Source: Pomphorhynchus laevis (taxonomy: Eukaryota; Acanthocephala; Palaeacanthocephala; Echinorhynchida; Pomphorhynchidae). From it: a stretch of 64,000 bases of DNA. A program made the translations under genes and the position numbers. Shown here one piece after another: positions 31,026 through 40,629 of the stretch. Numbering within the stretch: the stretch's first letter is position 1; each line of letters starts with the position of its first letter. The DNA lies in assembly GCA_012934845.2 (NCBI GenBank), contig WNNJ02002553.1, positions 186,001 to 250,000 of the forward strand, read 5' to 3'. A model generated the notes under the pieces. It searched no databases and was not told where the DNA came from. It saw nothing but the letters and a program-made list of their open reading frames with translations.

Positions 31026-31960
31026 CTAAAATATGCTGTCGTGTTAGGATAAATGACACTGCCTGATCGTCTTTCTTTGAATTGTGGTGTCCCACGAGGT
31101 CTGTAATAGGGCCTATATTGTTTTTGCCTCCACACGTAAAATCTCGATGCTTGCTATACGCTGATGATATAAAGATTTGCTGTGTAGTTAAATCAGATAA
31201 AAATGCTCAAATACTCCAAGCTGATGTTGATACTGTATATTCATGGTCAGTATCTAATGGTTTTTAGCTCAATAATCGAAAATGGTTTTTTTATTTGCCT
31301 CTATCAGTTGAAACAATATCAACATCTTGTATACCATTTTGATGGCGTAGCCATATCGATAAGTGACTTATAAGGATCTTGGTGTTTGGTACGATCAGAT
31401 TTAAGCACTCGGATGCACACCGCTTTTGTGTAAGCTCCATTTTAGACATGTCGTAGGTCTTCTCTCCGGTCACTTTTAAACGTTAGTATTCCCTGTTTTA
31501 GGACCATCTATAATGCTTTGATTATAAATCTACTTTAATATGCTTCACCATGTTGTTACCCAATTACTAAGAAAGAATTTTATCGCCTTGAAAATTTTTA
31601 TCGCTCCGCCACGAGATTAGTCCGTACTGTCCTGCATTAAGATTATCGTGATAGGCTTGAGTATTTAAAAATACAATTTTATGCGGATTCGTGCTGATAT
31701 GTGCCTTGTATGCCACATTTTATATAAGAAGGATAACCCTTTACGTTACTAGTTGAAATTGCGAGATCAACCCTCAGTACGCTGGCATTTCTTAATGCTT
31801 GGCACAATATGCCTAAATCACATCCATATCTCACTCTTTGTTCAGAGAGTTGTATCGACATAGAGTGAACTTTCAGAAATGACTGTTAACTTTTTTAATA
31901 CTCGTGCCTTCAGTCTGAACTTGGATATAGATTTAATCAATTGTGATCTATGAATTTTTA
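31026..31960 (+). pseudogene. CR1-like RT fragment, 3' side
   Basis: LSLNCGVPRG..GPILF (box B), LLYADDIKICCVVKSDKNAQILQADVDTVYSWSVSNGF (box C and following), then decayed SATRLVRTVL and YRDRLEYLKI further down. Many stops. Related to family E. Confidence 0.65.
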
Positions 31961-32042
31961 ATTTTATTTTTTATATTATTGATTTCCTGTTATGCAACTT
32001 GTCAAGAATTTTTGACTCAGTCTTGTCTAAGTATATAATAAA

Positions 32043-32130
32043 AGATAAATTTATTTTTAAGAGGCTAATGCGTGCCAACAGCGCGCTTACAAGCCCACTA
32101 ATATAATTTAGCAGAAGAGTTCAGTGTGTA
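32043..32130 (-). mobile_element. Very short L2-like 3' tail
   Basis: On the minus strand: GTGGGCTTGTAAGCGCGCTGTTGGCACGCATTAGCC and TTAAAAATAAATTT, the L2-type terminal block. Only about 90 bp remain. Confidence 0.6.
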
Positions 32131-32375
32131 TGTTCAGTCCATTCATTGATATTGTTCGATCGTTCAGTTCACTCGTTCACGCTTGACATCTCCATGTATT
32201 GGCACATTAAAATATCGCAGATCGGCCATTGATTTATCGACTGCAGCCAAAATAGTTTTCGATGGCTTTGAGGGTATCTCTTCAGCTTACTATTCGTGAA
32301 TGATATACGAGAAATTCGTTGGTATGTTTGGAAATTAATAAAGCCAGAATTGAACAAGCAATGATAAAGCCAGGT
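32131..32375. other. No gene seen; weakly repeat-like
   Basis: Some phrases (AATAAAGCCAG, GAACAAGCAATGATAAAGCCAGGTGAACAAG) resemble the 176-bp unit that follows, so this may be a decayed extra unit. Confidence 0.4.
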
Positions 32376-32885
32376 GAACAAGAATTCATGTTCACCATCG
32401 ATTTGCAACTAGGATAATTAATGGGTGGAATGCATTAAGGTGCCTTGATATCTCTCGTAGGATATCTGGTGTTGCTATCAAGAAAATCATCGAAGCCAAG
32501 ATAAATAATTTGCGAAATCTTTTCGATAAAAGCGCACGAATAAAGCTAGGTGAACAAGAATTCCTGTTCACCATCGATTTGCAACGAGGGTAATAAATGG
32601 GTGGAATGCACAAAGGTGCCTTGATATCTCTCGTAGTAAATCTGGTGTTGCTATCAAGAAAACCATTGAAGCCAAGAGAAATAATTTGCGAAATCTTTTC
32701 GACAAAAGCGCACGAATAAAGCTAGGTGAACAAGAATTCATGTTCACCATCGATTTGCAACCAGGTTAATAAATGGGTGTAATGCACTAAGGCGCCTTGA
32801 TTTCTCTCGTAGTATATCTTGTGATGCTATGTAAGAAAAACATCGAAGCCAAGAGCATGAATTTGCGACATCTTTTCGATTGAAT
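32376..32885. repeat. Tandem repeat, 176-bp period, about three units
   Basis: Units start GAACAAGAATTC at 32376, 32552 and 32728 (exactly 176 bp apart). Each start carries a 24-bp near-palindrome centred on GAATTC (GGTGAACA..GAATTC..TGTTCACC with one mismatched pair). Short frames in it (LREISRHLNAFHP...) repeat with the unit and are not convincing genes. Confidence 0.85.
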
Positions 32886-32965
32886 ACTTTATTTATTGAC
32901 GTTTTTATAATGTTTTGTAAGTGACACGAGCTTGTAGCTCATTTGCTGCTGTTTGTTTTAATAAT

Positions 32966-33115
32966 CTTACATATTTCACTTTCCACTATTCAATCATACC
33001 AATATCGTCTTTATTGTATTACAGCTTTTTCCTCTAACATCCAGCTAATAATTTCTAATATTGCGTTAACAACGTATGTCATTTTTTCTTTTATCGTTTA
33101 AACAATATTCATTTT
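32966..33115. repeat. About 145-bp direct repeat, left copy
   Basis: CACTTTCCACTATTCAATCATACCAATATCGTC...GCGTTAACAACGTATGTC recurs at 33355-33500 with roughly one difference in ten. The two copies bracket the L2 fragment at 33131-33351. Confidence 0.8.
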
Positions 33116-33130
33116 AGCAATAAAATAAAG

Positions 33131-33351
33131 ATCGTTCATCAACCTTCCTTTCTTAGACGACACTCGCCCCACCTCGCTATCGTTGCGTTCCCGTCATACC
33201 CTCCTGCTCAACGTTCCCAATTACTCCAACAACTACGATCTCTGATCCTTCCTCGTCGCCGCCTCACTCACCTGGAATCAACTCCCTCTCGACGTCCGCC
33301 GCGCTTCCTCCTTTATCACATTCAAACACCTCCTCCGTGTTTGAATGTGAT
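33131..33351 (+). pseudogene. L2-like family B fragment ending in a palindrome
   Basis: Encodes SFINLPFLDDTRPTSLSLRSRHTLLLNVPNYSNNYDL and NQLPLDVRRASSFITFKHLL, as in 58970-59175. At CACCTCCTCC the family sequence (continuing with ATTCACACC in 25382-25392) is lost, and the DNA instead turns back as GTGTTTGAATGTGAT, the reverse complement of the preceding 15 bases (33315-33329 and 33337-33351). Confidence 0.8.
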
Positions 33352-33354
33352 TTG

Positions 33355-33500
33355 AATGTGTTTCACTTTCTACTTTTACATTATACCAATATCGTCTTTA
33401 TTGTATTACAGCATTTCGGTCTAGCATCCAGTTAATAATTGTTAATATTGCGTTAACAACGTCTGTCCTTTTTTCCTTTTATCTTTTAAACAGATCCAAC
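33355..33500. repeat. About 145-bp direct repeat, right copy
   Basis: Partner of 32966-33115: both hold ATACCAATATCGTCTTTATT and ATTGCGTTAACAACGT. Confidence 0.8.
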
Positions 33501-33824
33501 CCCCAAACTGTCTAATTTTCTAATAGTGAAAGTTGTCCTATAAGATCGAATTAAACTATCTTCCAATTTTGTTTAATCCTATAATTCTAAAAGCAAATCT
33601 AAACCACTTTAATTGCAGACTATTTGCTTGGATACCGGTAATCATATATTTTTATTTATTTTCCCACAAGATATTAGCCGTAAATGGCTATTTTAATAGC
33701 CATTATCATAATAGATAATAATTTAAAAAAATCGATTTAATGAATTATAATCAATAAAAAATTCTGATAAGTTTTTTAACAATATAAAAGTTACAATTTG
33801 ATCTCTTATCGTCATTTTCACTGA

Positions 33825-33960
33825 CACATGGAGTTCCTTAAAGATCAGTACTTTGTCCACTGTTCACTGTGCGCCTCTGTTATTTATCAATTCTTACTAA
33901 TTCCCGTAATTTTCACATTGTGCAATATGTTGACGATGCCCTTCTTTGAGCTTATGCAAT
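33825..33960 (+). pseudogene. L2-like RT relic
   Basis: Decayed THGVP..SVL.PLF (box B) followed by NFHIVQYVDDALL (box C, YVDD). No ends or tail recognisable. Confidence 0.5.
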
Positions 33961-34750
33961 ATTAATTGTAATCGTTTATTGTAATTATATCGTCTATTGA
34001 TTGTCTATTAATCGTAGCAAGTAAATAATATTTCAATGAGAATGGTCAGTTCTAAACAACCTAGAATATATAAAATATATTTTATTAATATAAAATATAT
34101 TATAATTTAATTTACTCAAATTTAGAAATTAGAACCCGTTTATTACTATAAAAATATATTTTTTTATTTCAATTTTAAACTTCAAAAGTGAATTAGTAAA
34201 TTCACTTTTAAAGTGAATTAGAAAAGTGAATTGTAAATTTGTCATTAAGAATATTCATTTATTCATATTTTAAACTGATAAAGATTGTTTTATAATATTT
34301 GTAAAGTCTTGCGATACATTCGGTTGTGTATTTTTTGATTGTGTAGTGTATATTTATCTAGGAAAAAGAAAATAAAATTATTTTTTTATTTCACACATTT
34401 TCGACTATTGCGAGTTTTATCTTTTTTCAAGTGATAGTCCATTACACTTGAAAAGATCATCTCACGAGTAGAAATAAATTGTGAAATAAAAAATGCTTTT
34501 ATTTTCTTTCTTGATGATACACGCCACAAACAAAGCCTTTAATTTATTTTTTAAATACATTAATTAACATTTATTAATTGATATCATAAATAAATATATA
34601 AAAGTGATGCTGATATAAGTTTTTAAGTTATTTTTCCTTTGTCAATTTTTTGCATTCGTTATATCCTCAACATAGATAGTTCAGGGCTTTTTAATTTTTT
34701 TAATTACTATGCAATGCCTTTAAAATAAAAACATCATATTGTAGATCATA

Positions 34751-35122
34751 ATGACCACTGCAGAGTTGTCCCACGACGAATTGGCTTGCATTTATGCATG
34801 CGCAATACTTGCCGATGATAATGTTAAGATAACAGGGGAAAATATTTCCAAAGTAATCAAGGCTGCAAATGTATCTGTTGAATTCTTTTGGCCAGAATTA
34901 TTTGCGAATGCTCTAGCCACTCTGAACGCTAATGATGTACAAAACCTGTTCACAGTGTCTGTTAGTGGTCTAGGCGGATCATCATCTCCAGTTGCTGCGG
35001 TTAAACAGACTCCAGACGATAGCGACACGAAAGGAAAAGCTGATTCCGGAAAGGTCGTTGCTGCAAAACAGTCAGATTCCGATAGCTCAGATGACGACCT
35101 TAATCTTGGACTTTTTGATTAA
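34751..35122 (+). CDS. RPLP1: 60S acidic ribosomal protein P1, copy 1
   Basis: 123 residues (typical P1 about 110-115). P1 pairs with P2 on P0 to form the ribosomal stalk that recruits elongation factors. Residues 1-70 are the N-terminal helical dimerisation domain, with ELACIYACAILADD and the P1 signature VEFFWPELFANAL (usual form VEPYWPGLFAKAL). A Ser/Gly/Lys hinge and an acidic tail ending SDDDLNLGLFD follow. The family's end is almost always SDDDMGFGLFD; here Phe of GFGLFD is Leu and Gly is Asn, at residues that contact elongation factor 2. An AG acceptor with a pyrimidine-poor tract (ATATTGTAG) sits 6 bases before the ATG, suggesting an intron in the 5' UTR. A second, different P1 gene follows 0.9 kb downstream on the same strand. 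Confidence 0.9.
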   Translation: MTTAELSHDELACIYACAILADDNVKITGENISKVIKAANVSVEFFWPELFANALATLNANDVQNLFTVSVSGLGGSSSPVAAVKQTPDDSDTKGKADSGKVVAAKQSDSDSSDDDLNLGLFD

Positions 35123-36017
35123 AAAGAAAAATTTTATTTAAAAATATATATGCCGATTTATTTTATATTTATATAAACTAAAGTTCGTTAAATATTTAGC
35201 GGGTCTAATAGCTGAGAAAAATTAATGTGTTAATTGAGTTGATTTTATATTTTTTAACTAATTGATAGAGTCGGGAATTTTTTTGAAGTTATCGTCACTA
35301 ATGGCAATCAAAAGTTTTTATAACGCACACCTGTAAAATAATTTTATTTTTATTATAAATTATTTCATATACATTTATAAAAATGTTGAAGAATTTGAAT
35401 TAAACAATATTTGATGATTTAATTTGCTATTATTGATTCTTGTATATTATAGCTGACTTTCTAAACATTAACTTATATTTTACAATATAAAATATTAATT
35501 ATATTACATATATAATTAAATTACATTATAATTACATTAAAATATAAAATATTATATTATATTTTTGTTGTCTTATTAATTTTTGCGTTTTATTTATTAA
35601 AATAAATAAAACGACATATTTTATAATTAATTATAGTGAATTAATATTAAAATTAACAATTAATTTAGTTTTTTAACGTCCTTTCATAACATATCGCCTC
35701 TGTTTGTAATTAATATATCTCTTAAACTTGCATCTTTAATCCAGCTTGGTGTTCATTGGATTTTGTATTGTGTAATGTTTAATATGGCATATGTTTAGTG
35801 GCGCTGCACTTGAATTTTAATGTGGCATTTTGAAATAGTTATTTATAAATCAATTTTTAGATGGTAGAAATCAAGAAGATTGAATTTTTACCAAAAGCTG
35901 GTTAATCATGTTCTTTTTTACTTTGTAATCTGTATCATTCAATAAAATCTTATATATAAAGCTTATCTATAATATATTAATGTGTGATGATAGAACATTA
36001 CTATTTCTTTGTTATAG
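35123..36017. other. Spacer between P1 genes, probably including a 5' UTR intron
   Basis: Very AT-rich. It holds a perfect 13-bp-arm inverted repeat at 35586-35613. The promoter and first exon of the second P1 gene should lie here but cannot be placed by eye. Confidence 0.5.
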
Positions 36018-36020
36018 ATA

Positions 36021-36356
36021 ATGGAAGCTGCTAATTACAGTGCAATGTATGCTGCGTTGATCCTTGCAGATGCAAAACTCCCTATATCAACGGAAAATTT
36101 GACAAAGCTTTTAAAAGCAGCTGGATCAAATCAGGCCGAAATGCTTTCTTCTGTGTACAATGATGCTCTGGATGGTATCGACATTCAGTCGACGGTACAA
36201 GCTCTGTCTAAGCCTACAGTTGTAGCTTCAGCCTCTCCTGCAGCTCCCTCTGTATCCGCTACTCAGCAAGAATCAACTGGTCCTTCAAAAGAAGCCGCAA
36301 AAGCAGAGAGCGAAGACAGTGACGATGACGATTTAGGATTCGGATTGTTCGATTAA
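36021..36356 (+). CDS. RPLP1: 60S acidic ribosomal protein P1-like, copy 2 (diverged)
   Basis: 111 residues, the normal length for P1. N-terminal domain: NYSAMYAALILADAKLPISTENLTKLLKAAG, then SSVYNDALDGIDIQST where ordinary P1 has YWPGLFAKAL. The Trp-Pro pair typical of P1 is absent. An Ala/Pro/Ser hinge and the standard acidic end SDDDDLGFGLFD follow. A clear splice acceptor TTTCTTTGTTATAG ends 3 bases before the ATG, so the 5' UTR is probably spliced. The two P1 genes share little beyond the family pattern and have complementary oddities: copy 1 keeps the P1 core but has an altered tail, copy 2 keeps the tail but has an altered core. Neither looks like P2 (no MRYVAAYLL start). Confidence 0.85.
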   Translation: MEAANYSAMYAALILADAKLPISTENLTKLLKAAGSNQAEMLSSVYNDALDGIDIQSTVQALSKPTVVASASPAAPSVSATQQESTGPSKEAAKAESEDSDDDDLGFGLFD

Positions 36357-36679
36357 GAACTAATTCATGCTTTCCGTTATTTACGTAAATTAAAATGAAT
36401 TAAATTAAATGTAATTTAATGAATTAAATTACATTAAACTGAACTGTTTAATGCACTAAACCATTTTTTGTTTTAATACTGCGACTGGCGTAGCTTTATT
36501 GCACTTCAGTAATAATATGGTGTAAGCAATGCTTCACAAACTCAGGGCGGGAACACAATTGAGGTCGCGGGATATTAAAATGGTCGCTATTCATTTTATT
36601 TTTATTATCAATTATATTATATTTTTAAAATAAACTTCCAAAATGGATCAATTATTAATAAAGAAAAATTCAAATAAAA

Positions 36680-36770
36680 CTGCTGAGGAGAACAAGTCAG
36701 TGTTCTCCTCAGCAGAACATTGAAGGTATGACAATAGTGGAATATCTTCTCCACAATAGTGGAGAAGATA
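36680..36770. repeat. Two adjacent perfect hairpins
   Basis: CTGCTGAGGAGAACA, loop AGTCAG, reverse complement (36680-36715); then TATCTTCTCCAC, loop AATA, reverse complement (36743-36770). Neither is a simple AT palindrome. Confidence 0.9.
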
Positions 36771-36869
36771 CCTATAAAGATACCTGAAAATTAAATTGAA
36801 CGATTCTAGGATATGTAGAAATATTTAAAATATTGGTTTATTAGTGAATTTTATGATAATGAAGAATTA

Positions 36870-37200
36870 GGTCAGCTAACTGAGTCTACGTATTGTTATA
36901 TAACGAGCGCAATAATATTTTGTGAGTTCATAAAATATCTGATGGATTAACAAAAGAAATTAAATCAGCTAACTGAGTCTACGTATTTAATATAATTATA
37001 AAATAAACAAAACATAATAATGCTAAATCAAATTTTAATAATTAAATAATAAAATTAATAATTGTTTTTAGATTTTCTATAATTTAAATCAAGTTAAAAT
37101 AAAAATTGAAATTTAAAAAGTCATTTTTATGAATTGACTAATAAATAACAAACGTTGTATCAGAATAAGAATTAGAGGTCATCAGGAGGAACTGCTATGC
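36870..37200. repeat. Penelope-associated repeat module, left copy
   Basis: Contains TCAGCTAACTGAGTCTACGTATT twice (about 36872 and 36963) and ends AGAATTAGAGGTCATCAGGAGGAACTGCTA. The corresponding right copy is at 39358-39590. Confidence 0.75.
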
Positions 37201-39286
37201 TATCAGGTTTCGGCCCCTAACTCCTCTACCCAACATATCAGTGGGGCCAAATACATGCTAATGATATATTTCCTCTGATGATATTTGATTATATAGTATC
37301 TTATTCTAATGCAAAGTAAATAAAAAATTTCCGCTATTGATTTTAAATTTATTTTTAATATTTTTGTGTTGATTTATATATTTTACTATTTTCTGCTTGA
37401 TGTTATTTTTATAGTAACCTAGTTAAAAATATGTATCTATTAAATTATTTAAATGATTTTGAAGAAAGCCAATATCATTACATATTGTTGCAATTCTTAA
37501 AATTTCATTATTTGATGTACTATATTTTATATTATATGGTATGCATGAATGCTCATGCAAAAATATGATGTTAATTTAATGTTCATAGATATACACCTTC
37601 TTTATCATTAATATTGGCTTTGTTAAGAATAAGGCTTTCTCGATAAATGTGCTCACTAATTTAATAAAAATTATTAGAATTAAATACACATATATCATCA
37701 ATGTATCGAAACATATATTTCATATATTTATATTGTTTAGATTTAGTTTTTACACAGTTATGAACAAATTCATATTCTATAAAGCTTATCAGAATTGGGC
37801 TACTATTACCACCCATTGGAGCACCTTTTATTTGTCTAAATATAGATGTCCCTACTTTTAAATAATTTTGATTTATCAAAATTTTTAAGGATTCTATTAA
37901 TTCAATTTTATCCATATATTTATATTTACTTGATGGTTTAATTTTTGTTAAATAGGCGTTGTAATTATTATAACATATATGTATATCTTTTTCCGAATAT
38001 AAGATTAATTAATTTTACTAACGCTTCTTTAATATCTACTAAATCTAGATTTGTATAAAGCGTATTAAAATCGTATGTATTTATATTTTGAAAATTTATT
38101 CCTTTTGTCTGTTCTGAAAATTCTTTTGTAGAGTTAATACTGAAATAGTGTTTTTGTGCATAAAATATGCTTCAAATTAACAAAAAGAATATGCTTCAAA
38201 TTAATAAATAAGTTAAAGCTTTAAATTAATAATATTAATATTCAAAAACAAATTGTGTTATAAAATTATTCAAACAGTTATTTTTACCTTATGCGGTTAT
38301 GTTTTATAAACATTTGTGAATTGAAATGGTTAAAACAACAATTCAGTTATGATAGAATAATATTAAATTAATTTATATTTGAACAAAATTTTATTATTAG
38401 GTTATTATGTAAATTGTACAAATGAACAAAATAATCATTTTCAAAACATACCAGAATATTGATTGGCTGTGTTTTTGTTATTATCCTTACTATCATCATC
38501 CAGTATTACCGCTTTATACTTTAATAAAACTTAAATCTTATCATTGCCCATGTAGAACATTATTTTAAATGACAAAATTATAAAAGATTAATATCTACTA
38601 AATCTAGATTTGTATAAAGAGTACTAAAATCGTATGTATTTATATTTTGAAAATTTATTCCTTTTGTCTGTTCTAAAAATTCTTTTGTAGAATTAATACT
38701 GAAATAGTGTTTTATACCAGTATTAATTTCGATTACCTTGAAATATTTTTTAAAATGTGCTTTAATTACTTTAAGTATTTTATTCATATAGACAGAAAGT
38801 GGTTTTAATGTACATTTAAACTCACTACATATAAACTTAGGTTTTATTTGATTGTTATGTAATTTTGGATTCTAATATAATATAGGTATAGTTTTATTAT
38901 CTAATTCAACCTTTATACCCTTTTTATCCATTATAGAACAGTGACTTGTAATAATTGTTTCTAAACTCAACTCACTACGTTCATATGTTGGATTTACATT
39001 TAAATCATTAGAATTAACCTCTTTAATTAGTATATCATAATAAAGCTTTTTGCATATGAAGACAAAGTTATTACTAGCTTTATCAATAGTTGTTATTATA
39101 TAGTTATCCTTTAATTTAGTAAGTTCTTTATACATATCTTTATTAATTTTATCTTTCCTTTTATAATTATTTGTAATTTTCATTTTATTTTTAATTTTAT
39201 CAATTATATAATCTTTCTAGATGTTTATCTTAGATATATTCAAGTTTTTACTATTAATCAGCTTACCAATAATTCATTTTTAATAA

Positions 39287-39443
39287 ATTCAGTTGGAGTG
39301 TATATTCCTGATATTAAAATTAGCATAAAAATAAATGTCTTATCAATAATAAATAATCAGATCAACTAACTTAGTCTGCGTATTTTATACTATACATAAA
39401 TTCAATATAATGGTAAATAGTAATAAATAATAAATAATTATTT
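39287..39443. repeat. About 155-bp direct repeat beside the Penelope-like element (first copy)
   Basis: AATTCAGTTGGAGTGTATATTCCTGATATTAAAATTAGCA... recurs at 39727-39890 with few differences. On the minus strand it begins as coding sequence (SGIYTPTEF) in front of the RT. Confidence 0.75.
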
Positions 39444-39726
39444 AAGATTTTATACAATTTATATTCATATAACGATAAAATTTATGAACATTAAAAATAA
39501 AAATAAATGTTCATGAATTGACAATTAAATAACAGACGATGTATTCGAATAAGGATTAGAGGTCATCAGGAGGAACTGCTACTGAAGCTATGTACTATCG
39601 ATACGACATTATTTAATAAAACAACCTGGAATTAAAAGTCGTGGTTTATCTCAAATTGTTCCGTAATCATTTTAATTTACTCAGGATGGACATTTTAAAT
39701 GGCTAAGTATGCACTGTAATTAAAAT

Positions 39727-39890
39727 TCAGTTGGAGTTCATATTCCTGATATTAAAATTAGCAGAAAAATAAATGTCTTATCAATAATGAATAATCAGAT
39801 CAACTAACTTAGTCTAGGTATTATATACGTAAATTCAATATAATGGTAAATAATTATAAGTAATAAATAATAATAAATAATTATTGTATT
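39727..39890. repeat. About 155-bp direct repeat beside the Penelope-like element (second copy)
   Basis: Partner of 39287-39443. Confidence 0.75.
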
Positions 39891-39900
39891 AAATAATTTA

Positions 39901-40629
39901 TTAAATAATTAATGTAATAATTATTTGTGAATTTTTTGATAATGAAGAAAAACCATTGTGTGTATGTTCAAATATACAATCAAATGTATGTACCCGCCAA
40001 GCTTCTTCGTTCCTAGTTTTACAACAAACCACTTGATTTGTTAGGAAATCTGGAGATATCAGGACTTTGAAGGTGAATTTTTTGAACGATTTTAGAAAAT
40101 ACTCGCTTTTAAACGCATATTTTGAAATTACCATAGCAACTAAAAAACTAGGAACTAAAAATGTTCAAACAAGTAGAAAATACTCGTTTGCTATAAGCTC
40201 ATTTTGAAATTAATTTATGAACTAAAATGAACTTTCTAAGAGGTAAAATGGGTTCATAACAATCATTGATAATGGCTGTTGTGATAAAATGTGTTTACAA
40301 TAAAAAGGTGATAAAAATGCAAATACATTAGAATATGTTCCCAGTTCTAACCAAACTATAAAGATTATAATTGAAAATCAGGGGATAGTGTGAAATTGTA
40401 ATTGATTCATAGAGTCAAGTAAAGCAGTTTCTTTGCAATTCACTTGGATGTAACTGCCGATAATACAAATTTTGCATTGCTGATGGTTTTTGTTAGATAC
40501 TAATACGGATCTCATTTTGGTGGTTTACTTATTTGTCTGGAACATTTATGAACAACCAAAGGAGTTAATATATTCAAAAATGCATGATTTTGTTTGTAAG
40601 AATAGCCTCGCAATTTTAAATGTGTTGGA
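39901..40629. other. No gene or repeat recognised
   Basis: AT-rich. Open frames are short and show no domain. Confidence 0.5.

Larger units (their letters stand above)
36860..39900 (-). mobile_element. Penelope-like element remains with repeats on both sides
   Basis: Minus-strand coding pieces of a Penelope-like reverse transcriptase: an N-terminal portion (39290-38578, ending YDFSTLYTNL) and a second, partly overlapping portion (about 38170-37661) with VGTSIFRQ.KG.PMGGNSSP and YRYIDD-like box C. The phrases DFSTLYTNL and PMGGNSSPI are typical of this class, which is related to telomerase RT. A repeat module (CTAACTTAGTCTGCGTATT ... GATTAGAGGTCATCAGGAGG) occurs 3' of the coding parts (about 36870-37200) and 5' of them (39358-39590, partly again at 39800-39890), in one orientation, as expected of the terminal repeats these elements carry. 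The whole is broken and old. Confidence 0.7.

Noticed and set aside
32392-32750. Related 60-73-residue frames in the 176-bp repeat
   Set aside because: They repeat because the DNA repeats; no start context, domain or codon bias supports them.
37170-37245. Possible hammerhead ribozyme in the Penelope-associated module (CTGATGA on the minus strand; GAAA nearby)
   Set aside because: Penelope-like elements are known to carry hammerheads, but here GAAA lies on the wrong side of CTGATGA for a closed core, stem I would have only four bases, and the second module copy lacks the GAAA. No consistent fold could be drawn.
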